A stretch of 64,000 nucleotides of DNA from Ryuthela nishihirai (lineage: Eukaryota; Arthropoda; Arachnida; Araneae; Heptathelidae): assembly GCA_038380435.1 (NCBI GenBank), contig JAWZYU010000001.1:16348001-16412000 (forward strand), written 5' to 3'. The translations under genes and the position numbers were made by a program. Below, one piece after another: positions 12,359 to 24,354 of this stretch. The notes below the pieces were generated by a model, which saw only the letters and a list, made by a program, of their open reading frames with translations, ran no database searches and was not told the origin of the DNA. Every line of letters starts with the position of its first letter. Position 1 is the first letter of the stretch.

Positions 12359-12711
12359 CTTTTTTTTTTCTAAGTGGATGTGTTTTTTCATTCTCTAATT
12401 TTAATTTTTTGTAACTGTGGAAATTGAGACTAATTAAAGGCCTATCAAAACGAAATTTTTTATCTCTTAAATGAAAATTGCATTTTTTTAATGATCTCTG
12501 GGTGTAACAGGGCAAGTAGTTGGTATCAAGGTACATCCCTTTGCAGCACTGTAAATGGGTTTTTTGAAGTAGGGAAAGGCAAATTGCATAGATTCTATGA
12601 CTCCCCCTCCCCCCCCCCCCTCAAAAAAAAAACTCTGAAGAGGTCAGATTATTGTACCTATTTTTTTGTATATTTAAAAATGTCTAACTATTTGTCACTC
12701 CTAAACAAAAA
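12359..12711. other. Low-complexity spacer
   Basis: T-rich and A-rich runs and a poly-C tract near 12606-12620. No gene seen. Confidence 0.4.
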
Positions 12712-12895
12712 ATAAATACCCCCTCAAGCAGCTTCTTGCCACAGAGGTCTGACAGTGTATGCCATAGTAGAAGGTCTGAGAGGATGGCACGACCTCAGCA
12801 GAAAAACGACACATACATCTATGCCTTATCCGGGCCTCGAACCCAGGTCCCTTAGATCAGTAGCCAAGCGCGGTAACCACTCGGCCAGGGGACGG
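12712..12895 (-). mobile_element. SINE-B
   Basis: Begins with the AAATA-type tail ('aaataaataccccctcaag') and ends with the antisense tRNA head ('ctcgaacccaggtccc' then 'ctcggccagggg'). The 'gacaggagcctgtcag' hairpin of the consensus is partly deleted in this copy. Confidence 0.85.
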
Positions 12896-13347
12896 CTCAC
12901 TCATTCTTAGATGCACATTAATAAAAGAGAAAGCAGCTTCCGAATTGAAAACTATTAATCGTAGGGTTTTTCAGAATTCTAATTTTTGTAAATTGCCTTC
13001 TCAGTTTCAGAGTTAGTAAACTTTGAATTTAGCTTGGGCTAGTAACTTTTTCTTTCTCTGAAAAGTAAGATCTTTCTTGTTATCTTTTTCTTTCATTTGT
13101 AAATATGAATCAATTCATGAATTAACGAAAAGAAAAAAATCCAGATTTTACTTACTTTTACAAGTAAAAGTTACATGCAACATATCGCTAAATTAATCTC
13201 GAATGATTAATTTCGAAAAGAGCTCTGCATCTGCTTATTTATATATATAAATTTGTTTCAAATGTGGTTTCAAATGAAACTTGCAGGGGACCTCAAGCTT
13301 AAGACGATTTCGCACGAGAGGGTACTTTGTGATGACTTACTGTACTT

Positions 13348-13571
13348 CAGGGTGGAAATGGGTTTTCAGAACTAGGAAGACGCTCCAGAATCAGCTGAAA
13401 ACAGATTCCGTAGTTGAAATGGCGACTTCAAACAAAACAAAAAACTCTGTTTAAAAGCCCGGGAATTATGACTAAAAATAATAACGGAATGGATCTGATT
13501 TCCTGTCATTAAACATACGGAATATGAAAAGGAAACTCTGGAACACCTACTCCTCCTCATTTCCAGTGCTG
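13348..13571. mobile_element. hAT-like MITE, family 2
   Basis: Starts 'cagggtggaaatggg' and ends 'cctcatttccagtgctg', an imperfect inverted pair. 8-bp flanks ctgtactt (13340-13347) and ccgaactt (13572-13579) agree at 6 of 8 positions. A truncated second copy is at 63516-63700. It has no coding capacity of its own. Confidence 0.6.
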
Positions 13572-14176
13572 CCGAACTTTATTTTGGATACTAATTAATA
13601 GACTTAGTTTGAATTTTGGTGAATGTAACACCTATGTACTCGCATTTTTTACACCCGTCATTTCCGTTTAAATTTTTTCCTGAACTCTGCTGTAATAGAA
13701 ACACCCATTTGCCACCTATTTTAATGTGCCAATGATTAAGAAGCAAAATTCCGTTGCTTTGTTAATGCTCATTTCCACGGATTATAAAACAAGTTCAACG
13801 ACACTATTAGACTGCAAAAGCTGGTTTGCATATATACCATTTGAAGTGTATTAAAGTTTAACTGTGGAAGGGTAGTTTTCATACCGCATCTTGTTACCTA
13901 CTTTTCTTATCTTATTTTTCAATATCGTAAATCCAAGTGGACGTTGGCAAGGGTGACAAAAGAAGCAGCCCTCTCCCTTCTGCTGAAAAAAAAAAGATCG
14001 AAAAAATAATTAATGTGAAATAATATCAACTGTAACAATAATTTAGTCGCTTCTTTACTTTTTTCTTTTTTAACCGTAATATTTATTTTTATTTATTAAT
14101 AAGAAAATCATTTTCATTTGTATTTTCGACAATATACTTTCCTTTTTCGTTTTTGAGCATCCATAGTTGTATTATG
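13572..14176. other. Nothing recognised
   Basis: AT-rich spacer with A and T homopolymers; no open frame of note. Confidence 0.4.
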
Positions 14177-14184
14177 ATATGATG

Positions 14185-14381
14185 CAGGCGCCCTCACTAA
14201 AAAAAAATAAAAGGACAGTTCATTGCAATATAACAAATTCCCCTCCCTTTTCTTTAAAACGTTTCTTGAAAAACACATAAAATATACATCAGTTTTATAA
14301 TTTTTTTTGTCCCCATTACCCTTACTAACATTCTCAAAATGAGGAGGGCATGCCCCTCTCCCTCTCCCAGATCCTGCCTTG
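14185..14381. mobile_element. hAT-like MITE, family 1, copy 1
   Basis: Shares its body with 26784-27020 and 60233-60473: 'acataaaatatacat', 'cccattacccttactaac', and a G-rich then C-rich right part ending in 'cagatcctg'. 8-bp flanks atatgatg and ttatgatg agree at 7 of 8 positions. Confidence 0.65.
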
Positions 14382-14464
14382 TTATGATGCATACAAGATT
14401 GCTGCCGTCTCAGTTGCACTCGTTAATGAAAGATTTGACCAAAATATTTCTGTCTTGAAATACT

Positions 14465-14848
14465 CTGGGGCGGGGGTGGCTCAGTCGGTAGCGCGCCAAG
14501 CGTAATCTGTAGTTCCCAGATTCGAGTCCCAGCTGGGTCAGCGTTGAGATTTTTCTCCGCAAAATTCCCCGCCCTGCCCACGGTCAGTAGGGGACACCGG
14601 TGGGCTTGGAACGGCCGCCGTCCGTCGGATGGGACGTTAAGCCGTGGCCCCGTGTACGGGAGAGCCATACCCTGTGCACGTTAAAGAACACGCTGGATGG
14701 CCTTGACGGGAGGCTACCATCTGTCTCGCAACAGCTGTTCCGGTGGGTCCCCTCCCCAAACCTTCTCTGAGCCTTCGGGGTCCTTGTGACCAGGCCATTT
14801 AGCCCATGGAGTGCAAAAAAGTGCCGCTCAGAGGTAAAACAACCCAAC
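14465..14848 (+). mobile_element. SINE-A with perfect 11-bp TSD
   Basis: Near-consensus copy flanked by CTTGAAATACT at 14454-14464 and 14849-14859. A and B boxes are present; the head lacks two bases around 'gccaagcgtaatc'. The tail ends 'aaaacaaccca'. Confidence 0.95.
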
Positions 14849-15110
14849 CTTGAAATACTGATATTTTTTGCCCCGAAAAAAAATCCTGCCGATGTCCATG
14901 TTCAGAGATAAAAACCTTATTTACTAAAAATACATTTTTTTTAATTTAAAGCATTTCCAAATAGCCAGAATTCACAAGAATTAGCAAAAAATTAATAAAA
15001 AATTCATCTTTCGTTTCGTATTTCATTATTAAAAGTACTTTCACATAGGACAAAGAAGCTTGGAAACGATAAAACTTGAGTTTACACTGTCTTACGCATT
15101 AAAATAAAAT

Positions 15111-15292
15111 AAATAAATACCCCCTCAAGCAGCTGCTTGCCACAGAGGTCTGACAGGAGCCTGTCAGTTTATATGCCAAAGTAGAAGGTCTGTGAGGATG
15201 GCAGGACCTCAGCAGAAAACAACACGAACATCCATGCCTTACCCGGGACTTGAACGCATAGCATTTTACAAACGGCCACCGAGTCGCCTCAA
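15111..15292 (-). mobile_element. SINE-B, head diverged
   Basis: AAATA tail and body, including 'gacaggagcctgtcag', are near consensus up to 'ccttacccgggacttgaac'. The antisense tRNA head beyond that has been largely replaced. Confidence 0.8.
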
Positions 15293-15435
15293 TGATATCG
15301 ATATTAGGGTAGGTACTTCAGTTTGCAATATATGCTAATTTAATTTTTCAAGACAAGGGGGAAGGAAGGATTCAGTCGGCAGCTTGTCAGGCCAACGATT
15401 TCTATAAAAGAAGGCCGTACAACTAAGTTATGACA

Positions 15436-15746
15436 TCAGCATAAGTGGCCCTCAAATCTAGACGTTGCTTATATATTAATTTCTATTATTATTATTGGTA
15501 ATTTTTAATACTAATCTTTAAACCAATGTTTATTCATAAATATATATTATTTAGAGAGAAATATTATTCATACATATAAATATTAATGTTATGATAATAC
15601 TAATGAATACGAAAAGTTTTCCTACGAAATAAAATATATTTGTAAATAAACATTAATATAAATATTAGTATTAAACACCACCAACAATAATAATAGAAAT
15701 AAATATACTGTATAAGAAATGTCCAGCTTTGAAGACTACCTATGCC
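15436..15746. mobile_element. Fold-back element with ~112-bp arms
   Basis: The left arm (15436-15550) and the complement of the right arm (15635-15746) align over their whole length at roughly 75-80% by eye, for instance 'atttctattattattattgg' on the left against its complement at 15692-15711. About 85 bp of AT-rich centre remains. No coding capacity; reads as a MITE or fold-back repeat. Confidence 0.65.
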
Positions 15747-15755
15747 GACGCCAAA

Positions 15756-15799
15756 ACCTCCTATAGCAGACCTTAGTTGTAAGGTCTGCTATAGGAGGT
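15756..15799. repeat. Perfect 20-bp hairpin, 4-nt loop
   Basis: Arm 'acctcctatagcagacctta' (15756-15775), loop GTTG, and the exact complement at 15780-15799. It lies directly outside the fold-back element and 25 bp before a SINE-A. Confidence 0.9.
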
Positions 15800-15824
15800 G
15801 TTGTTCTTACCTTATATGCATTGA

Positions 15825-16195
15825 GGCGGGGGTGGCTCAGTCGGTAGCGCGCCAGGCTCGTAATCTGTAGTTCCCAGGTTCGAGTCCCAGCTGGGTCAGC
15901 GTTGAGATTTATCTCCGCAAAATTCCCCGCTCTGCCCACGGTCAGTAGAGGACACCGGTGGGCTTGGAACGGCCGCCGTCCGTCGGGTGGGACGTTAATC
16001 CGTGGCCCCGTGTGCGGGAGAGCCATACCCTGTGCACGCTAAAGAACACGCTGGATGGCCTTGATGGTAGGCTACCATCAGTCTCCCAACAGCTGTTCCA
16101 GTGGGTCCCCTCCCCCAACTTCTCTGAGCCTTCGGGGTCCTTGTGACCTGGCCATTAACCCATGGTGTGCAAAAAAGTGCCGCTCAGAGGTAAAA
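15825..16195 (+). mobile_element. SINE-A, full length
   Basis: Near-consensus head and core; the tail ends 'cagaggtaaaaa', directly abutting a second SINE-A fragment. Confidence 0.93.
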
Positions 16196-16535
16196 AGCCA
16201 CGAGAAAGCCTAATCTGCAGTTCACCAGGTTCTAGTCCCAACTGTGTCTGCTTGAGAATTTTCTTCCCTTACTTCCTTTCTACCCTCGGTGAAAAAGGGG
16301 CCAATCAGTGAGTTTGGAGAAGCAGACATTTGTCGAATGACTCCGTGGGTAGGACAGCCATACCCTATGCACGTTAAAGGGCATACTTGATTGCCTTCAC
16401 GGGATCCACTATCTCGTAACAGCTGTTCAGTGAGTTTCTTTCCACAACCTTCACTGAGCCATTGAGTCTGTAAAAACTGCCCATTTACTTCATTGTGTGC
16501 GAAAAAATGGCGCTCAGACGTAAAAAAAACAACTA
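16196..16535 (+). mobile_element. SINE-A, decayed, head-to-tail with the previous copy
   Basis: Lacks the A box; begins in the anticodon-arm region ('cctaatctgcagttcaccag') and runs through core and tail to 'cagacgtaaaaaaaacaac'. Much more diverged than its neighbour, so the full copy probably inserted at its 5' end. Confidence 0.8.
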
Positions 16536-19324
16536 ACACAAGATGAATACCAGAGTAATCAAGCATGATTCGCGTAATTTTCTCTGTATATATATATACT
16601 AACAGAGAGATTCTATAAAGTTGAGCTCGCTAAGAACTTTAATTTAAAAATCAGTAAACAAAGCGTTCTCCTAAGCACATCGATACCTTTTGGGGACTCA
16701 CCCTTCGGGAGTTAAAGCGAAATTTAGTTCGACTGCTCTTTCTCCGTTCCGTTTCAATGTCACATTAATTCCGATTTGGGACAGCAAAGGTTTAACATTA
16801 ATTCGGCTTGTGGTTTGAAAAGGATAAAATATTTTACTCCTAATTATTTCGAAGCTGTTTAAATCGAGAGAAAAAGCCCGTTCAACTACTGGTTCTGTAG
16901 GAATTCGTAGACCCCCTATAAACCTTCACGAACTCCTTATGGCCACAAGGGTTTAATAAAAAAAATATCTGATGTCCATTAAGTGTAATAAAAAAGCAAC
17001 TTATATAGCAATTCAATAGCTCTCAGAATTTGGCATGAACTGGATGACAGAAGATAAATAATTTAGGTAAGCTTAATTTCTTGTCACTCTGCCTTAAAAG
17101 TAAAAGTGATTACACAAAATTATATATTTATATTATATATTTATATTATGCTAGAAAGGAAAAACTGGTTTGTCTGTAATGAAATTATTAGATGGAATCA
17201 AATGGACTGTCTGTCTAAACTGATGAAGGACGGGGAGGGAGAGGGGGGGGGGAAGGCGATGGACTCAGGGTTAGCTGGTAAGGTCATGACGGTCTCCGAA
17301 ATTGTTATTGAAACGCAATCCGAAAATGGTTGGAAACCGCTGCTTTTAGGCAGTTGGGGGAAACACTTGAAGAAAGTTGATGGTAAGGCCATCAACGTTG
17401 ATTACTATCATAGCTTTCTTTTGACTTGATATTGGAAAGATGACGTCGAGTTTCTCATTCTTTACAGGTCAATCGACGTCTGGAATTCGACAGTGCGACG
17501 AGTTGAGACTCATGAGTAAAATGGGTCATTGCTTCACGATCCAAGTGAGGTTCTAGCGACACAATTCGAATTCTCCCGTGAAAAATGGTAAGCTGGACAC
17601 AGACTATTGACCTTCTGGAGTAGATTCTATTCCCATTAAACCTTCGCGTAATAGTTTTGAAAATAATCCTTCGCGATAGAGAGATATCCCTGAAGATGGT
17701 TGGCATTAATCCTTCTCAATCCGCCGTCTTGTCAGGATATAGATTTTCTTGTGTTAAACTTTCGAACAGTTTTAACCTGGTTTCCCAACAACGATTCCTG
17801 AAGTTATTTCAAAATTATCGAAACCATTTTTTTGCCATGTTCAACCTGCTTGCCCCCAATCTATGAATGTCTTGCTTCAAAACTTTCTATTCTATCCAAT
17901 GTATTTTTCTGTAGACCTCCACATAAATCAACCTTTTGTGTGATGATGGCTTACCATTTGACGAATAAATTTTACATCGATAAATTTTAGAACTATTTGC
18001 ATGTAGCGGTGCATATACAATAATTCAGACTGAATAATGGGTATGTTAAGAAATTTCCCCTTCTAATTTGCTACTTAGGACTCGCAGGAAAAACATTCTG
18101 CTACTTTATTTTTTACCACGGAAAGCTAGGTGTCATTTTTGTCACACTTAATGCAATTTTGATACTGATATCCGATAACACGAACTATCTGAACGGAATT
18201 TGTCTAGTGCTAAACAATAGGGTTTTACCTTTAAATAATGAAAAACTCGACATAAAATCAGACAAAAATTATCTATTTGCTTTATAGCCAACAATTTTGT
18301 TTGTATTTTAAAATGACGATCTATAAATCCCAAGTGCAGTCATCTAAACATACTGATATCTTATTCCATCAGCCAATTACAGTTTATGAGTAATTCAATG
18401 TTGTTCTGTCTGAAGCGTGAAATTTTAAAAGTGGCAGAAAAAAAAATAACAAATATTGTTAACAAAATGTTCTGAAATAACTTGAATTAAGAGAGAGTAT
18501 TTATTTTGCAGATATGTCAGTTTGCATTTAATACATTCAACTAAGATTTTAAACACTATATGTTGCTAGAGTGACTAACATTTATGATTCGAATTTGCAA
18601 TGAAAAAAAGAAAAAACAAGGCAAGTTTTGTTAGATCTCGAAAAGCGATAAAAAATAACATCTTTCATCTCCTGTCTCGCCTTATTGTTCCCATGAATCT
18701 CATTTATTATACCTGACACTAGATGACACGTTGTCATAGCAACGAGAAGCGCATAACGTGAGCGATGTTTTCTTCAGGTTTCCTAGGTGATGCAAAAGAT
18801 AAAAATAACATGAGATACCTGAGTGTTCTATTTTCGTCTGTTTCATGTTTTCTCATCCACTAATAACAAATTTTAACAAGTCAGTTCATATCTCTTAAGT
18901 TCTAGTTTTGCTCCAGCTTTTCTTCAGCAAACATATAAAGGTTAATGAGTCACGTTCAGAAGAAAGAAACCTCGAATAAAAGATGATACTTCAAGGAGCG
19001 TTATATGTTCTCTTACTGCTTAGAAATGCAAGAGAAATAACGCTTGACTTTGAAAAGAAGGTGAAGCTTTTGCATCCTCTGCCATTACCCAATGTGCATT
19101 CACTGTGTTTTATTGTAGCTGACAATTAGAGACGAGAATTTCGCCATATCGTGAAGATACAACCAATTAACTTTTTATCTTCTTCCTTGAAAGAATGAGA
19201 ACAATTACCATGCACTTACATTTCGTTTAATCACAATCATAAAATTATATTATTGTGTCTAAACTTCTATTGTTACTTTAGTGTCCTTAATGAACAAAAT
19301 GTTAGTGTTTTCTGAGATTCAAAT
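16536..19324. other. Long stretch without recognisable genes
   Basis: About 2.8 kb of AT-rich DNA. An open frame of 107 codons at 17106-17429 has a glycine run and no family resemblance I can name; I do not call it a gene. No tRNA boxes or inverted ends seen. Confidence 0.45.
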
Positions 19325-19702
19325 CCAGACGGAGCAGTCGGCTAGCGAGCCAGACTCATAATCTGCAGTTCCCAGGGTTCGAGCCCCAACTGTGAGAGTG
19401 TCGAGATTTATCTCCGCTATACCCACACCTTGCCTTGAGTCAGAAAGGGAACATCAATGGACTTCGTAAAAGCTCCCTTTCGTTGGATGGAAAGTAAAAC
19501 TGCAACCTGGTGTGTCGGAAAGAGATACCCTGTTAATGTTAAAAACATGCTGGGTGGCCTTAAAGAGGTCAATCCGTTTCCTTACAACTATCCAATGGAT
19601 TCCTTTCCCCTAATCAACTCTGAGCCTTGGAGTCTTAGTGACTTGTACCTTTAGCCCATTGTGTACATTAAAAGGCCGCTTAGAGGTAAAACAACCTAAA
19701 CA
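19325..19702 (+). mobile_element. SINE-A, decayed
   Basis: Head 'gagcagtcggctagcgag' and 'gggttcgagccccaactg', with core and tail ('agaggtaaaacaaccta') recognisable but diverged. Confidence 0.8.
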
Positions 19703-19865
19703 ATAAGTCAAATACAGATAAGAAAGTGTCGTAGCATGGCATCCTTTAGCGGAAACGTTTTAAAATAATGCTAATAATGGACGGAAACGTTGTTCCCATA
19801 CCTATTAGTTACGAAACAGGCTTTATTTTCATATTCATAGATCATTAAATAAGCAGGATTATATA

Positions 19866-20048
19866 CCCTGGCCAAGTGCTTGGCTACCCATCAAAGGGAC
19901 CTTCGGTTCGAACCCCAGGTAAGGCATGGGGGTGTGTTGTTTTTCTGCTCAAGTTCCCACCTTCCTCACATACCTTTTACTATGGTGCATAAATTGATAG
20001 GATCCTGTTAGACCTCTGTGGCAGTCAGGAAATATTTATTTTATTTAT
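19866..20048 (+). mobile_element. SINE-B, plus strand
   Basis: The only plus-strand SINE-B here: head 'ctggccaagtgcttggct' and 'ggttcgaaccccaggt', then the body in reverse of the other copies, ending in the 'aaatatttattttatttat' tail. Confidence 0.82.
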
Positions 20049-20944
20049 ATGGTAAGAATTCCTTCCTTCTGATTGATTCCTTTCCATGGCTGCTTTAGCA
20101 CTGAACGCAGACATTAGGAGCTTTCACTTGAAAAAAATTGTTCAAGAGTGAGTGTTAAAAATTCGAGTCAATTTAATGAATGACTTTTTTCGTAGTATTG
20201 GGAGAAAGAAGGAGCTATGATACATGGATGGGCCTACGAAGACAATGATGGCGGCCTGTACTGATTGATTGAACTAGAGAGGTTTTTCGGATTTTGAGAG
20301 TCTTGCTCTCTCATGGGGAATATGAATCACAGAAAGGACAACGAATTATGGAAAATAAACAGTAATTTTTAGCTTATCACTAGCACTTTTAATTATTGAA
20401 TTAAAATACTTCAATAATGTTCCTTTAAGCATAAAATGCGAATACACATCAGCTCTTGATCTTTAATTTCTATTTCTGTGAGTTCTTGCCACCCTCGCAA
20501 ATCTTGTGTGGATTAATTACACTGAGATCGCTTGTCAAACGTTCTTCCCAAAGATTTGGTAGATGATAATTTTTCAAAAGGAGAAAAGAATTAGCGCAAT
20601 AAAAATGAATAAACTATTGATGTTCTGATATCCTGAAAAATTATAAACCAATTTAAACGAAAGCTATAATATATGTCGTGACCACCTCTGAGTGTTTTGG
20701 GGTAGCTAGATATTAGGAGCAAACTTATAAAAAATGAGGGACAGGGGAAATGACAAAGCGTTGTGATTTCATCAGGCTCAGCATTCCCGGAAAGTGGGCC
20801 TGATGCCACAATATTTAATTTATTAGCTGGCTTTATTTAGCAGGTTAATCTTTTCTCACCAGAGATATTTTACCCACTGGACCTCAGTGCAGAGATAAAA
20901 ATATATACCTGGTAACTACAGAACCAAGACATTCCCATTAATTA
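20049..20944. other. Nothing recognised
   Basis: About 900 bp of AT-rich spacer without coding or repeat signals that I can assign. Confidence 0.4.
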
Positions 20945-20957
20945 CATTTTTAACCAG

Positions 20958-21324
20958 GGTTGGATTGTTTTACCTCTGAGCGGCACTTTTTTGCACACCA
21001 TGGGCTAAATGGCCAGGTCACAAGGACCCCGAAGGCTCAGAGAAGGTTGGGGGAGGGGACCCACTGGAACAGTTGTTGGGAGACAGATGGTAGCCTCCCG
21101 TCAAGGCCATCCAGCGTGCACAGGGTATGGCTCTCCCGCACACGGGGCCACGGCTTAACGTCCCATCCGACGGACTGCGGTCTTTCCAAGCCCATCGGTG
21201 TCCCCTACTGACAGTGGGCAGGGCGGGGAATTTTGCGGAGATAAATCTCAACGCTGACCCAGCTGGGACTCGAACCTGGGAACTACAGATTTCGAGCCTG
21301 GCGCGCTACCGACTGAGCCACCCC
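20958..21324 (-). mobile_element. SINE-A with perfect 13-bp TSD
   Basis: Flanked by CATTTTTAACCAG at 20945-20957 and 21325-21337. Near-consensus minus-strand copy with a small deletion just before the 'gcgtgcacagggtatgg' region. Confidence 0.95.
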
Positions 21325-21337
21325 CATTTTTAACCAG

Positions 21338-22004
21338 AAATGATACAATATTCTTTCTTCATGAGGCAGGTACAGGGATCTCCAGTGAACCGTTACAAAG
21401 GTCTCAATCTGGAAGGAGGAGACAGATATTTCTTTAACAAAAAACGAGGGGGTGACCAGAGTAGAAATATATGACAGTATCTAGTCTCAATAATCGTGAG
21501 ATCGTCAATGATCGTGATCAATGATCGTGAAGAACACAGTGTAATTTTAGCTCCACTCGCCAGGGCTGGCTCGCTGGACTCAAACTCTGTGCCTCATCAG
21601 GGATTCTGTCCTTAACTTTTCTGAGCCGCACACTAGAGATGTCCGGCACCCACCGTTAACGTTGAAAGAAGATAAAAGTTCTTAGCCCTTCTCTTTGTGC
21701 ACACTGCAATTGGGAGTTTCAGTTCACGTGGGGTCTGGTGATTGGTTCACTAGTGTCGGAAGGTATCTGTGTGGTCAGGAGCTTGCCATATCGTTACCTT
21801 TGTTGGACATCTTTTCCCAGAAGGCACCCTTATCTGGCACCAATTCCTTTAATAGGGAGTCCTGCAGGCGGTTCTCTTTCCGGCGCGAGCGTGGGAGAGA
21901 GAAAAGATGGAAGTGTGGGTGAAGGGGATGCTAAAACCAACACGATGAAGAATATGGCGGTTGGGAACTGACCCTGACATATGTCGGGATTTCAAGAAAT
22001 CTGG
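21338..22004. other. Spacer with a short direct repeat
   Basis: Contains 'aatgatcgtga'-type words repeated at 21488-21532. Otherwise nothing recognised. Confidence 0.4.
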
Positions 22005-22197
22005 TCACGATACATGACTCCTTGCATGTTAAAGAACATATTGAATGGTTTTGACGGGAGGCTATCATCTGTCTCCTAACTGTTGTCCATTGGATGATTT
22101 TCACCTAACCAACTCTGAGTCCATGAGGCTCTGATGAGCTGGTCGTTTAGCCCATTGTGTGAGAAAGAAAAGTGCCACTCAGAGGTAAAACAACCGA
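22005..22197 (+). mobile_element. SINE-A, 3' half only
   Basis: Starts at the 'catgttaaagaacat' core and runs to 'cagaggtaaaacaacc'. 5'-truncated. Confidence 0.8.
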
Positions 22198-23039
22198 ATG
22201 CTTTTCTCTGTGGTTGTTTATATCAGAGGGAAAATGGAATAATAACACTTTTGATTCCAATCCACCCGTTTGCGTTGTCCATTGCATGGTCATGCACTAC
22301 GCATATTAATAAGGGCATTCAAACATTACTTTAGCGTATTTGGAGAAAGAAAAGCTTATGTTTGCTGAGATGGCTGCGAAGTGGGGTACAACTAATGCTT
22401 ATGTTGCACATGAACTCACGCTGCTTAGTAGCTTTGGGTGCGCAGGGTATGATTCCCTCGGCCACGGTCGCAGCCATCATAGATCTCCTCCCCCACCTCT
22501 TACTTGTTTTCGCCACTTTCACCAGCAACGTCTGATGGTGAGCGAGTGATAAACAGATTGCAGCTGAGACATCAGTTGGCCCTGTTGACCAAGATAAAAG
22601 TGTTTGTCAAGCCATCGAGTACGTATGATAAACATCGGAATAATGGAACACATCGACAAACAACTGTGCAAATGGAAAGGAACGCTCATAAAACATGAGG
22701 TTCCCATCAAGAGTGCAAGTCAATCCAGCAGGCGACATGGCTAACAATGTCGTAAAGCTCAAACAATGTAATTGAAATACTGAAAGTTGGCATGTAGCCA
22801 CATCATAAAGAAGTTTAGAGACTAATGTCCAAGCGGCAGACAACGATTCCCCATCTACCTTTTGCAGGTAGTATCAACAGAAAAACAAATGATGTCACGG
22901 AAATATACATGCAGTGATGTCCCATTCAGCAGAGTCTTTTTCGTCTTGTATTTTTAGACGCATAACGATAGAGGTTCCGACTGCGAGTGAGCTTAAGCAG
23001 AGAGTACAGCTTTTAGCGTACCAGGTATAGAGGCAGGTA
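22198..23039. other. Unassigned DNA upstream of the gypsy relic
   Basis: Short open frames only. It might include decayed gag or protease sequence of the downstream element, but no zinc knuckle or protease active-site triplet could be read. Confidence 0.35.
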
Positions 23040-23381
23040 GTGCAGTGTGGGGAGGCAGTAGACGCCCAAGCCGGAGACTTCGGCATACTTCCTGCTGGAG
23101 ACTTCACTGTAAGAAGCAGCAACTTCCTCAACAATATAGAATACTCGAGCTATCGAAGAACGATGGCGAGATCCAACTTTCGAAGAGTGAAGAAGAAATT
23201 ATTTAACAAAATATTCCCTATAAAAATTGACTTAACAGGAGTTAATGGTAAAGAGCTTCCTGTGTTAGGGAAATATTCGGCAGAAATTGAGTTGGATGGT
23301 GAGAGATTTGGGCACTCAATTTATGTTATTGATTTGGACATTGGAGAGAATTTTAACATAATAACTAATATTAACTATTAA
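23040..23381 (+). pseudogene. Ty3/gypsy protease region, fragment
   Basis: The second half of this open frame (about residues 60-113) reads like the distal part of a retroelement aspartic protease: LTGVNGKELPVLGKY, an IELDGE strand, then IYVIDLD and an IIT-x-I-x-Y end where IITG-x-D-type ends are usual. The active-site DTG/DSG is not found upstream, so the domain is incomplete. Confidence 0.5.
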
Positions 23382-23824
23382 TATCGTCACAGGCATGGAG
23401 TACCAACGTTCTCTCATTAGGATCGGCATTTTAAAGTCTAGAGACTGAGATTGGACTTGGAATCGGGATATTTGAAGAAGGCACCCACTAGAGGTAGAGA
23501 GCAGTGTAACACAATTTCACGATGTCTTACCCCGTGCAGACTGAGACAAAACCCCAAACACGAGTCAACACCCCAGGCAAGCCCTAGATGATGATGACGC
23601 ATTAAGTGAATCGAATTAAATGACCGAAGACGATCATTAAATAAGTATGTTATTAAATAAGACTCCGACCCCTTCCCACACGGAGAAAATGTTTTAGTGG
23701 CATGTATGGAGTCTAGAGTTGAGCAACTATTTTGGCAAAGCCCATTTATAATTTGGATCATGGAGAATATCGAATGGATAGGTCGATTAATAAGATAAGC
23801 AAGGAGTGATATTTTAATGTTAGA

Positions 23825-24354
23825 GTGGATAACGTATCCCAAGCACCACGTTGTGTGAACAAGAATATTATGACAGCTAAGGTTGAGGAATTAGAGGAAA
23901 GGAACATTTTGAGTGAGAAGAATAGAGTGAAAGGGAAAACGAAAAGTCTCAATGTCCCAATTACGCTGACAGACTTTGATTTAGAACATCTTCTATCAGA
24001 GCACAGGAAGAAAGTGGGACAGTTATTAATGACGAATCACGATGTTTCTGCAAGAGACATTAGTAAAATTACTGGAACTAGAGCAGTACAGCACGAAATT
24101 CATTTGGATCCCCATCGCCCTGTCAGGCAAGCGCCGTATGCATTGCAAAGTGAACTGGACAGGCAGATCAAGGAAATGCTAGATAATGGGTTAATCAGGG
24201 AGAGAACTTCACTGTTTACTTCTCCAGTGGTACCAGTGAAGAAGAAGGACGATTCTTACCGTTTCTCTGTGGATTATCGCTCGTTGAACGCACGAACCAT
24301 ACTAGATTCGCACCTCCTACCTCTCATTGGCGAGATTATGAACCAACTATCCTA
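23825..24354 (+). pseudogene. Ty3/gypsy reverse transcriptase, N-terminal part
   Basis: Reads QHEIHLDPHRPVRQAPY, then EMLDNGLIRE, SPVVPVKKKDDSYRF and VDYRSLNART, which is the classic opening of a gypsy-type reverse transcriptase. The frame ends where the LINE begins at 24355. The rest of the domain resumes beyond the LINE at 26284, missing about 15 residues around the first catalytic Asp motif. Family: LTR retrotransposon of the Ty3/gypsy group. No LTRs recognised. Confidence 0.85.

Noticed and set aside
17106..17429. 107-codon open frame with a Gly-rich segment
   Set aside because: No family resemblance, splice signals or neighbouring exons that I can defend.
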